DNA from: Lagopus muta | Taxonomy: Eukaryota; Chordata; Aves; Galliformes; Phasianidae | Length of the DNA: 64,000 nucleotides | Reading direction: 5' to 3' | NCBI RefSeq assembly: GCF_023343835.1 | Contig: NC_064434.1 | Coordinates: 14,799,505-14,863,504, forward strand | Part shown: piece by piece, positions 35,801 through 47,800 of the stretch | How the letters are laid out: each line of letters starts with the position of its first letter | How positions within the stretch are numbered: the stretch's first letter is position 1 | Translations under genes and position numbers: made by a program | Notes under the pieces: generated by a model | Told to the model about the DNA's origin: nothing | The model's database searches: none | The model's input: only the letters and a program-made list of their open reading frames with translations

Positions 35801-38800
35801 AGCAGCACAGTGCAGTGCCACTGCGCCTCAGGTTTAATTAAGAAGAGTTTAAGACTAGAGTTTCTCTTATCTTGTTTCCTCCTGCTAGGTGCAGCTGCTT
35901 GCGAGAAGGTGCTGTGCCATAAGCAATCAGTTACAACATCCCACAAAGGAAGGTGGTGGAAATTTGCTTTTGCATATAACCCGAGATGCTTGGTAATCGA
36001 TTGCAGGTGCTTTCGACCTGTGTGTTGTAAACAGAAATCAGGGAATTGCATCTGCACTGCCTTTCCTGTGTTGCCAAATGGCAGGGAGGGGCCACGTGCT
36101 AAGGAGCATTCCAGGAGCTGCGGCCTGGTGGCTTCTGGTGGGAGAGCATGAGGACAGATTGGCCATCTGTCAGCAGGCTGTGGGGTCCTTTGGGGTGCTT
36201 TGGTAATGTGGCCTGGTGAGGAGCTGAGAGGGGTGTGATAGAATCACAGAATGGCTCAGATTGGAAGGGACTTCAAAGTCCACTCAGTCTCAGTTCCCTG
36301 CCCCACCCTTTTAGTTTTAAACCATTGCCCCTTGTCCTATCACTGTCAGAACACGTAAAAAGTCAGTCTCCCTCCTGCTTATGAACTCCCTTTTAAGTAC
36401 TGGAAATTCTTACGCATTAAAGCACAACTGGACTTGGAGAAAAAGGGAGATTTTTAAAAACAGAGGAAGAACAGAAGTCCTTCTGCCTCCTGTAAGCCAG
36501 TGGCCGACTCCTCGTTTGGAACAGGGTAGGAAAATGGTGAACTGGAAGCAGGAGCCTCTGTGGAAACCTGCAAATAGCAAGGAATCTGTTATCACCTGTG
36601 GAAGCAAAGGCAAACATCTCAGAAAGAAAGAAAGTGCTCCAGAAAGAAGAAGTGCAAATTGTTGTGTCTGGCAAAGGAGTGCAGGAGGGCTTATTGGCTG
36701 GAGTGAATGCTGTTTGCCAGAGGTGCTTGTATACTTGTTAAATTTACAAGCATCTGCTGAATATTGGCTTGAATTTGTAATTTGTGCATGGTTTTCATGC
36801 CCTTTGTCTCCTTCTTCTGAAGAAGTTTTCTTGTTTGGAGGAGGGAAGTCAGAGTTCTGTTCGATGATAAGTGACTGGGGAACGAGGGGATACCTCGTGT
36901 GAGGTGCCTGGCTTGTTATTTCTGATGGACGAAGCTATGTAGCCATCTATTTTCTGGCTGCTGTTGAATAAAGAGGTAATAACTGCAGTCCTGACCTGCT
37001 GTGAATTTGGTAGAAGTTTCTTCGGTTTGAATCATGTTTTGCTTTGGATGGAATGGGGAACAGCAGGTGAAGATGAGAAGCTATTCATCCCAGAGCAGTG
37101 GGGAGTGTTCTTTCCTGCTTGCTTTCCAGGAGGGCATGAGCTCTGCACAGCCATAGCAGTAAAAGTGATGGCCTAGTTGCTCTAAGAGTTCTCTCAGAAG
37201 TCAATTAAATTCTGTTTCTCTCTGATCACGTCTTTTGTTTCATGCTATGATTTCTACTTGGCTGCACAAAATGTACTTTTGCAGAAATGTACAACAGTTA
37301 TCCTAACATTAGAGCAAACTGTGATGTTGCTATAGCAGGCCCTGGTTTGCTGTTTGATGTCTGCATTTGTGAAATAGCCTATTGAAGCTATCAAACCTTC
37401 TGTTTCTCTTCCAGATGCAGTTGAATCCATGCTCTCAGATTATGACATCCTTTCTCAGTCCAGTATCCAGCAGCACTCACTGAAGAAGAGAGACCTCCAG
37501 CCTGAGACTCATGTAGAGAGGCTTTTAAGTTTCTCAGCCCTGCAAAGGTAATTAAATAATCAGCAATGAAATAATGTTGTCTTTCAGTTTATGATGAATA
37601 ACACACAGTTCCAAACTCAGAAATTATCACTGTGGTTTCTATCATGACTGGCCCATTCTTTTAAGTTACTGGTCTGCATGGCTGTGTGAATGGCTTCGGA
37701 GAGACTCAGAGGAAACAAAATTATGTCAGGATTCTGGCTGTTGAAATGGCAGAGGTCTGTGCTTGCTTTTGCTTTGTTCTTAGGTGTAGTTTCAGGTAGA
37801 CTGCTGTCACAGATGGGGTTGGATTTTACCACTTCTACCTCATCTTGGTAACACTGTCTAACTTGATTGTCGTTTGGTTACTGAGAATCTGTACCTTCAG
37901 TTTGGGAAAAGTGTGTTTTGTTGCCCAAGAGGTTTTTCTTTTGCAGTGATTTAATCTTGTTCCTACCACGCGTAAACTCTGCATTCAAGAAAACTACTTT
38001 TCACCAGATGTGAATTATAAGCACTGGTGAAAGGGGAGGAAGAGATTAAAAAGAAAAGTAAGCGAGCTTTGAGAAAATTTAACTTAAAATAGATGAACAA
38101 ATCCCCTTACCAGCTTTTCCTTTGGTTAAATATGTTAGCAGTGTCAGGTTTTGCTTGAATGCATATAGAGGAGGTGAATCATGAGCAATCCTTGACTCTT
38201 GTGTTGTTTTTTTTGTTTCTTTTTTTGTTTAAAATTGAACATCTTGAGCACTTAAAAATGCTCTGTAGATGTACTGATGATTTACAGTTCTGAATTACGT
38301 GGTGTATGCTTCTATACTTTGCTCATCAGAGTTAATGCTTTTAACTTCTTTTGGACCTTCAGAAAAATGAAAACTTTTGTGTTTGTCTTTTGCTTAAAAA
38401 TAAATGGAAGTAAATTCTTTTACAGGCACTTCAAATTATACCTAACTGCAACTGCTGAACACTTTTCAGAAAAATTTCAAGCATTAATTGTGGATGGTGA
38501 AGGCAAGGAAAAGGAGTATCATGTTCAATGGCAAGACTTTTTCACTGGACATGTTGTTGGTTAGTATGGACCAGTCTGTGTCAGTGCTGAGAAAGCACAG
38601 CTGTGCTGAGTCACTTGGCCACAGTAAATGCTATGTTACACTCATTTTAATCAAGTATGGATAGGTTGAATATGCAAACTTGATTCTTCTGCCCTTCAGG
38701 TTTTCTGGTGGTTTGGTTTTTTTTGTTTGTTTTTGTTTATTTTTTAAGCTGTTGTACCAAGCTTCTGATTTTGGACTTCCATTGAGCTTGGCAGCACGTG

Positions 38801-41800
38801 AATATAAGTTTGCACAGGTAGCAGCTTGTGATTTTCTTTGTTTATTTTTTAAGATGATAATGGAGAATGTGGGATTTCAGTATTTTTGTCACAGAAAGCA
38901 AATCCCAGGTAGTGATGATGCAGTGTTGCCCATGTTGTTACATTAAACTACTTTAATGTGATTCTTAGGAGGCTGCTGTTCTGGAAACAAGGGGCGTTTC
39001 GCCCCTCTTTGGTCTAACACTGACACTTCTGCTGAGTTGTTTTATTTTTATGTTGTTTTTGTGATGGGGTGGATTTCTTCCACTGGAATGCACACTGATG
39101 CTGTGATATTGCTGGCTGATGGTGAGATCCAGGTTTTGTTGCCAGAATTATCCATGTCCTTTTAACCAATCCCCAAGGCCTTCTCAACAGCACCCAGAAA
39201 TTATCAGTTAAAGCCAAGCCTTAATGCCTGTGATCATTGAGAAGTTAAGATGGAGGAAGGAGCGCTGGCTCATGTCTTTTTTTTCTCTTTTTAGAATGTT
39301 CTCCAGAGGCTGAGGAAGTTCATCTGGCTTGAAGTTTAAAAAATAAAATAAAAAAATAAATCAGTGTGTTTGTAGAATCAGTGTTTTTGTAAGAATGCAT
39401 GCACATGGAGCTGACTTTCTTTTTTAATCTCTGTGTCAAAGGGGAGCATAATTCCAAGGTTGTGGCACACATTGGGGATGAAGACTTTACTGTAAGAATC
39501 AATACTGATGGAGAAGAATATAATATAGAGGTATGCCTTACTGTTACGGGGAATAGTCAAAAAATCTCTTTTTCCTGTGGGTGTTTCTGTTTCTAGCCAG
39601 TCACAGTGACAGTTTTGTAGCTCAAAATAGACTTGGTGGTGGTGGTGGTATTCGTTTTAGAGTTAGTAGGAAGGTGGAATTAAAATGGAAAACCATTTTC
39701 ACTTCAGAAAAAATGGAATTTTATTAGTGATTGCCATTCTGTGGCATTTGCATCTTTTAGATCCATCAGAGAGAAGATAGATCTTAAACAGGAAGAGATT
39801 TTAGAAACCGAAGTGGATAGCGTTGGTAATTAGTGGTGATCACGTCCTAGAGAAGAACAAACAGCACAGCCTTCTGAGCAGAGCTGAGGCTTAGTGAGCT
39901 TTCCAAAATTGTGCCTTTGCTATGTCTTGAAATTTTTCCCACTCTCTGGGCTTTGTTTAAAAATCTGCTTTTTCCCTGCTCCCTTCTTCCTGTTTTTCAC
40001 CATTTTTATTGTGTTATTTTAAACTACTCATTTAAAATAAAAGATCAGCAAATGTATAATTAAAGGCTACCCTAATTACTTGTTCAAAGCAGTGTATTCC
40101 CAGACACAGGCTGTGTTAAAGTGGATGAATAACAGTAATTGTGGCTAAGTGTTGTATGGATATTGTAATTGTCTCCTAACCCAAGGATAATCAGAATTAT
40201 AGGTAAGTTTGAGAAATCTGGTCCTATTAAAGTATAAAAATGTGATTAGAATACACGAACCATTCTCCTTGTGCTTTACATCAAGGGCAAACAGTAGCTG
40301 TTTGATCATGACAGAAAGCATTTTTAGTGTTTGTGGTCCAAGAATAACATAAGCATGTCTCAATTTCTCATGCAGTAGTCATGTGGAGACTACAGCTTGT
40401 CCACACATCCCCATGTCAGCTTTGCCTCTCACTACCCTGAGATCATGCCTGCATGTGGTCAGAGTTGGTAGGTGCCAAAGACCATTCCCAAAAGGCAGTG
40501 CTGACAGAGCTGTCCCAATGTTGCTTTCTTTGCTTCCATGGTCCTCACTGCTGGGAAAGGTTTGGAATCTTAATGTAAATCCCTTGTGCATCCTGTCTTG
40601 TCCTGGGATGCGGAGTGTTTGCCCTCAGTTTCACAGCTTATAAGAATTGTCTCAAGTTCAGAGTGCTGCCTCAAGCCCAGAGGGAGCCCAGAGCCAAGTG
40701 ATCTGCAGGGTGGTTTTGGACTGTCTGTGCTGCTTGGCCTTGCCCAAAGAACTGCTCCCATGTGTTGGTTTTTTTTTGTTGGTGTTGCTGTAGATGGTAC
40801 TTACAGATAATAATAGGGAAGTGGCACTATGCATCTGCTGTGCAGTTAGGTTGTTTTTATGTTTTTCTTGGCAGTGTAGTTTTGTTGGGAGACTTATTTC
40901 CAAGGACAAAATTATTATAAAGCAAGGTACATGTGTATGTGTACACATAAAGCTGGGGAGACTTGGCTCTGTGTGTGTATGTGTGTATTCTACTTAAGTC
41001 TTTGCACCGACTGTGTTCCTAACTATCTGTGTTTCTGCTGCTCTTGTGCTCTCAGCCCCTGTGGAGATTTATAGATAATGTTCAAGATGAAAGATTGCTG
41101 GTCTACAGATCTGAAGATATTAAAGATTTCTCACGTCTGCAATCCCCCAAAGTATGTGGTTATTTAAAGCTGAATGAAGAGGATCTTTTACCTAAAGGAC
41201 TGGAAGAGAGTAAGCAAAATGAAGGTAAGGATCCATACCCTGGGAGAGCAGGACCTTCCAAATGAATACTTGAATTCCATTTGTGTAAGCAAGTGAGATC
41301 ACAACCTGGGCAATAATCTCTGTTGCTGCTGGTTTAATTCTTTGAAGTCACTGGTTCAGGAGGGAAAGCAGTGCCTGTTTTAATGCCCTCTTTCCCTCTC
41401 TCCCCCATACAACAAAACCCATAATGCTGAAAAGAATAAGCTGTCCTTAGCAGTATGTTTCTTCCTGGCTTGCTAAAAGGATGACTGGATCTATCCAAAT
41501 GTAAGTGAAATACAGGAAGCTCTTTCCTTGGTAGTGTTTGTTGTGACAGCTCACAACAAGGTTCGTAGGCTTTTTAAGGTGAGCACTAAAACAAACTTAT
41601 ACTTGTGCTCTCTAGGGCCCATTTGATGTCTGTGGCCACTGTAATAATGCCTCTTGAGCTGTGATGAGTCTTTGAGTCTCACTTTCCTCTATCTTCTACT
41701 GCATCAGCAGGGATGGGGGTAATGACTGGGGACAGAAAGAAGTGTTGTTAGGACAGAGACTGATGATGTTAAAAACTCTGTAGGTAAATGTATTGAGCAG

Positions 41801-44800
41801 CTCTATTTCATTACTGTACATTCCATTTCTTACAGCAAGTCTGAGGACTGTTATGAAGACAAATTCAAGAGTCCTCACGTCCACCCAAAATCAGACAACC
41901 CAAAAATCCCACCCTGTCTCTTGTTCAAGTCTCAAATAAAGACATCAGGCACAGCCATAGACAGCTTGTTGAATGTTTATTTTTATTTTTTTTTAATGCC
42001 CATTAGCCAGCATCCACCGGGAGAAAAGAGCCATTCCAGACAGCTCCAAAGATACGTGCAAGATGTTGGTAGTGGCAGACCATCGGTTTTTCAAGTACAT
42101 GGGCCGTGGGGAAGAGAGCACTACTATAAACTATTTGGTAGGTTCTCTGTTCAAATTTGTTGGAGCAAATGGAGAAAAGAAAAAAGTGATTCAGTAGTTA
42201 AACAACATAGAGCTAATACAGATCTTTTACAGCATATGTACATCACACCTGTGTGCTTTTTACCTGGGAAATGCTAAATCGTGCATTAAAAATATTTTGT
42301 AGTGGTGATACTGTAATGAAGTAGTCTTCAGTTTTCAGATCCCTTCCCTTTGCATGCTGCTGGTAGCTATGCTGTTTTCTCATAAAGAAAAACAGTTTTT
42401 TGATTGGAGTTGTAGATTCTCTTGGACTTTGAATTCTGGTGTAAATGGTCCAAACGTGTTTAAAGTTCACACAGGAGGCAAAAACAACTTGTATAGTTTT
42501 TCAACTTCATCCAAGATTCTCTGTCCAGAACAACAAAACTTTGAGATAAGAGCAGTAAGCAAGTAGTTTGGTTGCATGTGTAGTTGTGAAATAGAACACC
42601 TGCCTACAGCAGGAGTGGAGAGTATGGCTTCTGGGACATGAGAGAGTAAGAAGTGAAACCACTTGTGATGATGTGTTGTTTCTCATGAGTCTCTTTCTGA
42701 GTCTGAATCTTTGATGTACTGATCACTCTGTGCCGTCTTTCCTGTCTTTTCAACCTCTCTGTTCCCAGAAATGTTTACGTTCTCCAGGTTATTGAGTCTT
42801 AGTTCATCTATTTGCAGAGTTTATCTCAGCGTCTGACATATGATTCTTCAAGACTGAACCTACTCTTGTGTTGCCTGGGTAGATGTGTGCTGTAAACAAC
42901 ACAGAGATGGAAAGTTGTTTTTAAGTGGCTGTAAATGTCATTCTTCGTTCTGAGCAAGTTTGATGCTCTGTATCTAGCAGAAGGTGATTTTTAAGTAGGT
43001 GAGAACAATTCAAAAAGGGAGATATTAATTGTGAGTGCTGAAGAGAGACTTTCTGAAACCTCGTGCTTGAATCATAATTAAAAAAATGGTAGTTCACTGC
43101 CTGTGAAAGGGAAGGAGGCCTCGGGGATCAGTTGAGTTCAGTGCTGAAACAAAGCAGTAAAAACAGCTTCCTCCTCTGCCTTTCCCCTCAGAGAAACCTG
43201 GAAAACCACTGTACAAACAAAACGTTTCCCAAGATGTCTTGTTTTTAATGTTACCTCTTCCACTGCTCTAGTGAAAGTGATAAATGAGAGCTTGTACTGC
43301 TTTGTCATGATGGAATGTTTTCAGAGATACTTGATAGTACTCTTTGGATCCATGCACTGTTGGTTGTGGAACACTGAATATGTCTGTTATGTTTAAAAGG
43401 TTCAATTTTAATTTGAAGTGTTTCCAGATAAGTGCTGCAGCTTCTTGGGATGTCTTGAATTTTGGTGCACAAAAGCTTAGGACTGTCATGAGTTTTTATT
43501 CTTTCCTGCATAGATTGAATTGATAGACAGAGTGGATGACATCTACCGAAATACTTCGTGGGACAATGGGGCCTTCAAAGGTTATGGCATACAGATAGAA
43601 CAGGTTGGTATTCACTGAACTGGGCAAAGGGTTTCAGTTTAAACTGTAAGTACTCTTTAGGTGTCAGGATTTCTGACTGTTGGGGCTGTTCCTGTTTATC
43701 AGACATGCCATTATGCACATACTTCTATTGGTGGCTAGTGCTTAGCTAATAGAACATGAGTGTGCCTCAAGCATGTGAAAGAAACACAAATCCTGAGTGA
43801 CTTTAATGATAGCAGTTAAACATAATATCAAGGTAGTGCAGAGTTAAAGCATAGGAATTTGGCAGAGGGCATTAAAAAAGAAGAGGAATCCATCTGCTTT
43901 GAGTACTGCAAGAGCTGGCATGTGGCACATGGGGACATCCGTGCTAGCTGCCTCTCTAGGAGCAAGGAATGAGAGCTAATTGAGGGGCAGGAGGAAAGCA
44001 TACTGCTTTAGTCTACTGGGAAAGTGACAATCCTTTAAAGTATGCCTTAGTTAACAATAATTCTGTGGTGTTCAGCATCCACTAATTCTGTATGTGAGTC
44101 CTAGCTGTATTTGCTAGGGGTTTGGTTTTTATGTAACATGCATCCTAAATCACAGTATTCTGGTGAAGACCATTGATGTTACTCTGTAATTTCTGGTGTA
44201 ATTCCTTGTGATCTGGCCAGTGTATCTTAACTAGCAGAAGCTGAAAGCTTAACACTGAGAGCATGCTGAATCTGAGTTTTTCTTCTTGCAGATCTATTGA
44301 GACCTTTAGGATTGCACTGAAAACTTTTCTGTAGTTATAAAATTGACCAAAATTCTTCTACATTGTTGTCGCCCTTTTTGAAATGTAGATTATCATCCAC
44401 AGTGAACCAGAACATGTAGAACCTGGAGAAAAGCATTACAATATGGCAAAAAGTTACCCAGATGACAAGAAGGATGCCTGGGATGTGAAAATGCTGCTAG
44501 AGGTAGGTAGTAACCCTTAAATAATGGTGCCTTTTGCAGGAATTCCCCTGCACAGCTATTCTGCAGTAGTGGATGAGACTCCTTCACTTCCTTTCTGTGA
44601 TGTATAGATGTTAGACTAAGTCAAACTAGCAAACGTGCCCTGTAGCAAGAGCATGGGGCACGTGCATGGCATGGCAAAGGGCTCCTTTGTATAATTATGG
44701 AGTGCACACCAACTGGGATTAATATGTAACTTGAGTCAGAAGGGCAGTCCTGCCTCTAAGACTGATTGCCTTCTGACCTTCACAAAATTAGTGCAGTTGG

Positions 44801-47800
44801 CTTCCCCTCTATGTGAAAAGGGGGAAATGAACTGCAAGTTACATAAATGAATGCGTTCAATGTACGTGGGTAGTCATTTAAGTTTATTCAGATTTGTAGG
44901 ACAGATAATCATCTGCTTTTGCCTGACTTAATCTGCTTTTGCCAGATTTAGAAGGTGCATGGCTTATTAGATAAAAGTTATCTATAGATTTCTGGTATGC
45001 ACATTGAAACATTTTACAGAGAATATACTTTTTTTTTTTTCTCTTCAAAGCAATTTAGCTTTGATATTGCTGAGAAAGCAGCTCATGTGTGCCTTGCTCA
45101 TCTCTTCACATACCAAGATTTTGATATGGGAACACTTGGACTGGCTTATGTTGGTTCTCCCAGACCTAACAGCCATGGTGGCATTTGTCCTAAAGGCAAG
45201 ACTTCCTTTTCTTTCTTTCCAACTGTGACTTGAAAGCTACTTTTGTTGTTTCTTTTTAATCCTCTTCTAGCTTTCATGGAGCATGACATGTTATTTGTAT
45301 GGTCTCTAGTGGTTGTCTTTTGGATAGAATTGATGGCCATTTTCTTGGCTGGAGCTGGAAAAAGAGGTTGGGGGGGGGGGAGAGTCACAAGGCTATCTGG
45401 AGTGAAGAAGCATTGTGAAAGCCATTGCGGCCTGGCTAGACCAAGTTCCACTCTATGTGGGTGCATCTTGCCACAGTTCTTGAAATGGCAGATGCTGTTG
45501 TCTTGGAAATTTCTTGTATTGTCCTCCTTTGCTGCAGTGGGGGGGTTGGACAGGATGATCTCTGGAGGTCCCTTCCAACCCCTACAATTCTGTGACAATA
45601 CATGAGCTGTTTGTGCTGTGCTTGAAAGAATTCCCACTGGAGAAAACTGGCAAGAGGCTCAATGGTGAGCCTGTGAGAACAACAAAGCTGTTCATTTTGT
45701 CAAACAAAGAATAGTTGCCTGCCCACCTCCTAGAAAGGAAAAAAACAAAACAAACAAAAAAAACCAACAAGAAAAACACTTGTCAATTTGTTTTGTTTCT
45801 ATCTCACATCTGTAGCTTATCACAGTCCGATTGTAAAGAAAGACATCTATCTGAACAGTGGCTTAACCAGCACCAAGAACTATGGGAAAACCATCCTCAC
45901 AAAGGTAAGAGAGTATCCTCTGCAGAGAGTGAGTGTTTGGTGTTATGTACTTGTTTGTTGGTGATGTGTTTTTCTGGGGTTGTGATGATCTGTACTCTGT
46001 CAGCAGCAAGCTGCTGGCTTTCAGATGGAGTCAGATCCATGGGGACAGGGATGTAGGTCACAGAGCCCTTATCACCATTTCTGTCCTGGTTGACAGAAGG
46101 TGTTAGGATTGAATGCAATCGAAGACTGAATTCACTGGGGAACAGTAAGGGGGAAAATGTAGCCATTGTCTAATAAGGACTGTCCAAAAGTTATCCAAGT
46201 ACAAATAGGATTTTGATATGCAGAGATTAATTTAAATGTGTTTTATTGCCTATAAAGAAAAAAATCATTCTCAAACAGGACAGGCAATATTGTACAGCCA
46301 GGAGACTTACAGCAATAATAAAATTAGTCTGAAATAAGGACTTACTGTGTTTGCTATTGCATGCATCCTCATTATGGAGACGGAAGATAGCGTACGTAGG
46401 CTTGTTCTACGTGCAAGGTAAAGCAGTGCTGTAGTGTAGGCACAGTAGGAGATCTAGTTTGGACCTTGTAATGAAATTCATCTTCCTGCTTTTTGTGTGT
46501 GCATGTGTCTTGAATAAGTAGTGCAGAAAACAGTGTAATAAGCAGGGGTGCTAACACTGATGTAAATTGATGCTGTCTGGATTTTTTTCATAGCTGATGT
46601 GACAATATAGACATAAGGGCCTCAGTCTGAGCTCTGTCTCATTTGAGAAGATAGCAGAGCAGTGTCTGCATTTGCAGCTAGCAGATCTTTGCAGCAGTGT
46701 ATTTTTCTCCTGCTGACTTCTCAGCTGTCCTTTGCTGTAGCCTGATTATAAAGGGAATTCATAATTGATGTGTGGGCTAAAACTTGGCGCAGAAGCTGTC
46801 AAGAAGCTAGGAAAAAAAGACAGAGAAGCTTTGTGCTCGAGGGATGTTGACAAAGAGCTCTGGCTGTTGCCATGCTGTTTGCATTCGTTGTTCAGTCTCC
46901 AAGCTGGAGCCCCGTCCTGGACGACAAAGGAAATTGAGTTTGACGTCGGCCCAGTAGGAGTCACAAAGCTTGGGCTGAGGCAGTGGGCACATGCAGACTG
47001 TTTTCACAGGGAGACTTTTGCAGAGCATCTGATCAGACTTAAAAAGAATTTGTTTAAAACCTTCCCACAAATGAAATGCCATAAAGCACCGATGCGATCT
47101 CTGGGCAGTTCTCCTGCCCTGGCTCACCTGGTGGGCATGCTTAGTATTGGACACCAGCAGCAGTGACTGTTACCTCACCAAACTTCCTTCTTTCTGTCAT
47201 GAAGCATCCGATCTCCTTGAGGTTAGCATATTTCTGTGCCGTTTTCTTTTGTCACCTTGTGAACCTGCCACCACCTACTGGTCACAGCCTTGCAGAGAGG
47301 TGCCGTGCCACCATGTGGAGCTGCGTGGGATCCTCAGCACAAGAAATCATCTCCTGCAGTGGAGATGTTAGAAATTCCTCCCTGTCGGGCTGCATTTGTA
47401 GATGTCTGTCTTAGCAGTTATGTAATAGCAGAGTTTATTCAGTGCTCCTGATGTAATCATTTATTTAGAAGAAATAATTCTAATGGCAAGATAAGCTTGA
47501 ACAAGAAATTGACTAATTGTGGTAGCTGCTGTTTGTTTGGATTGGTTTTTGTGTTGAACTTTCATGCCTTCCAGCTGTTTAAAATCAGTTTGTGATATTT
47601 TGAGTATCTGCTTTACACTGAAAACAAAATTGAATGGTATTCTTGGGCAGCACTTTGTCTTTAACAAGGCTTTAACATTCTGACCTAGCCTGGAACTTGC
47701 CTTTGGATGCAAACCAGAACTGTACTTGCCTTTAGTTCCCTGCTTCTGTGATAGTGGGGAAATGGCTTTTACATCTGAGTGTATTGTAGAATTGTGGGTG

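Larger units (their letters stand above)
23857..37414 (+). other. ADAM17 intron 1 (13.6 kb)
   Basis: GT-AG intron without a recognised gene. It holds the tail of the CpG island, a T-rich tract at 25690-25712, CR1 copies at 27180-27462, 28331-28573, 32008-33560 and 36237-36410, and an LTR remnant at 29080-29760. An open frame of about 170 codons at 36381-36902 starts inside a CR1 copy and shows no domain. Confidence 0.8.

Noticed and set aside
36381-36902. Open frame of 173 codons in ADAM17 intron 1
   Set aside because: It starts in a CR1 fragment, has no domain and no codon bias, and its length is near what chance gives in 64 kb.
45180-45190. GT inside ATTTGTCCTAAAG as an alternative exon 9 donor
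   Set aside because: Its use would delete the conserved Cys-Pro-Lys residues and does not fit the donor consensus as well as the GC site.
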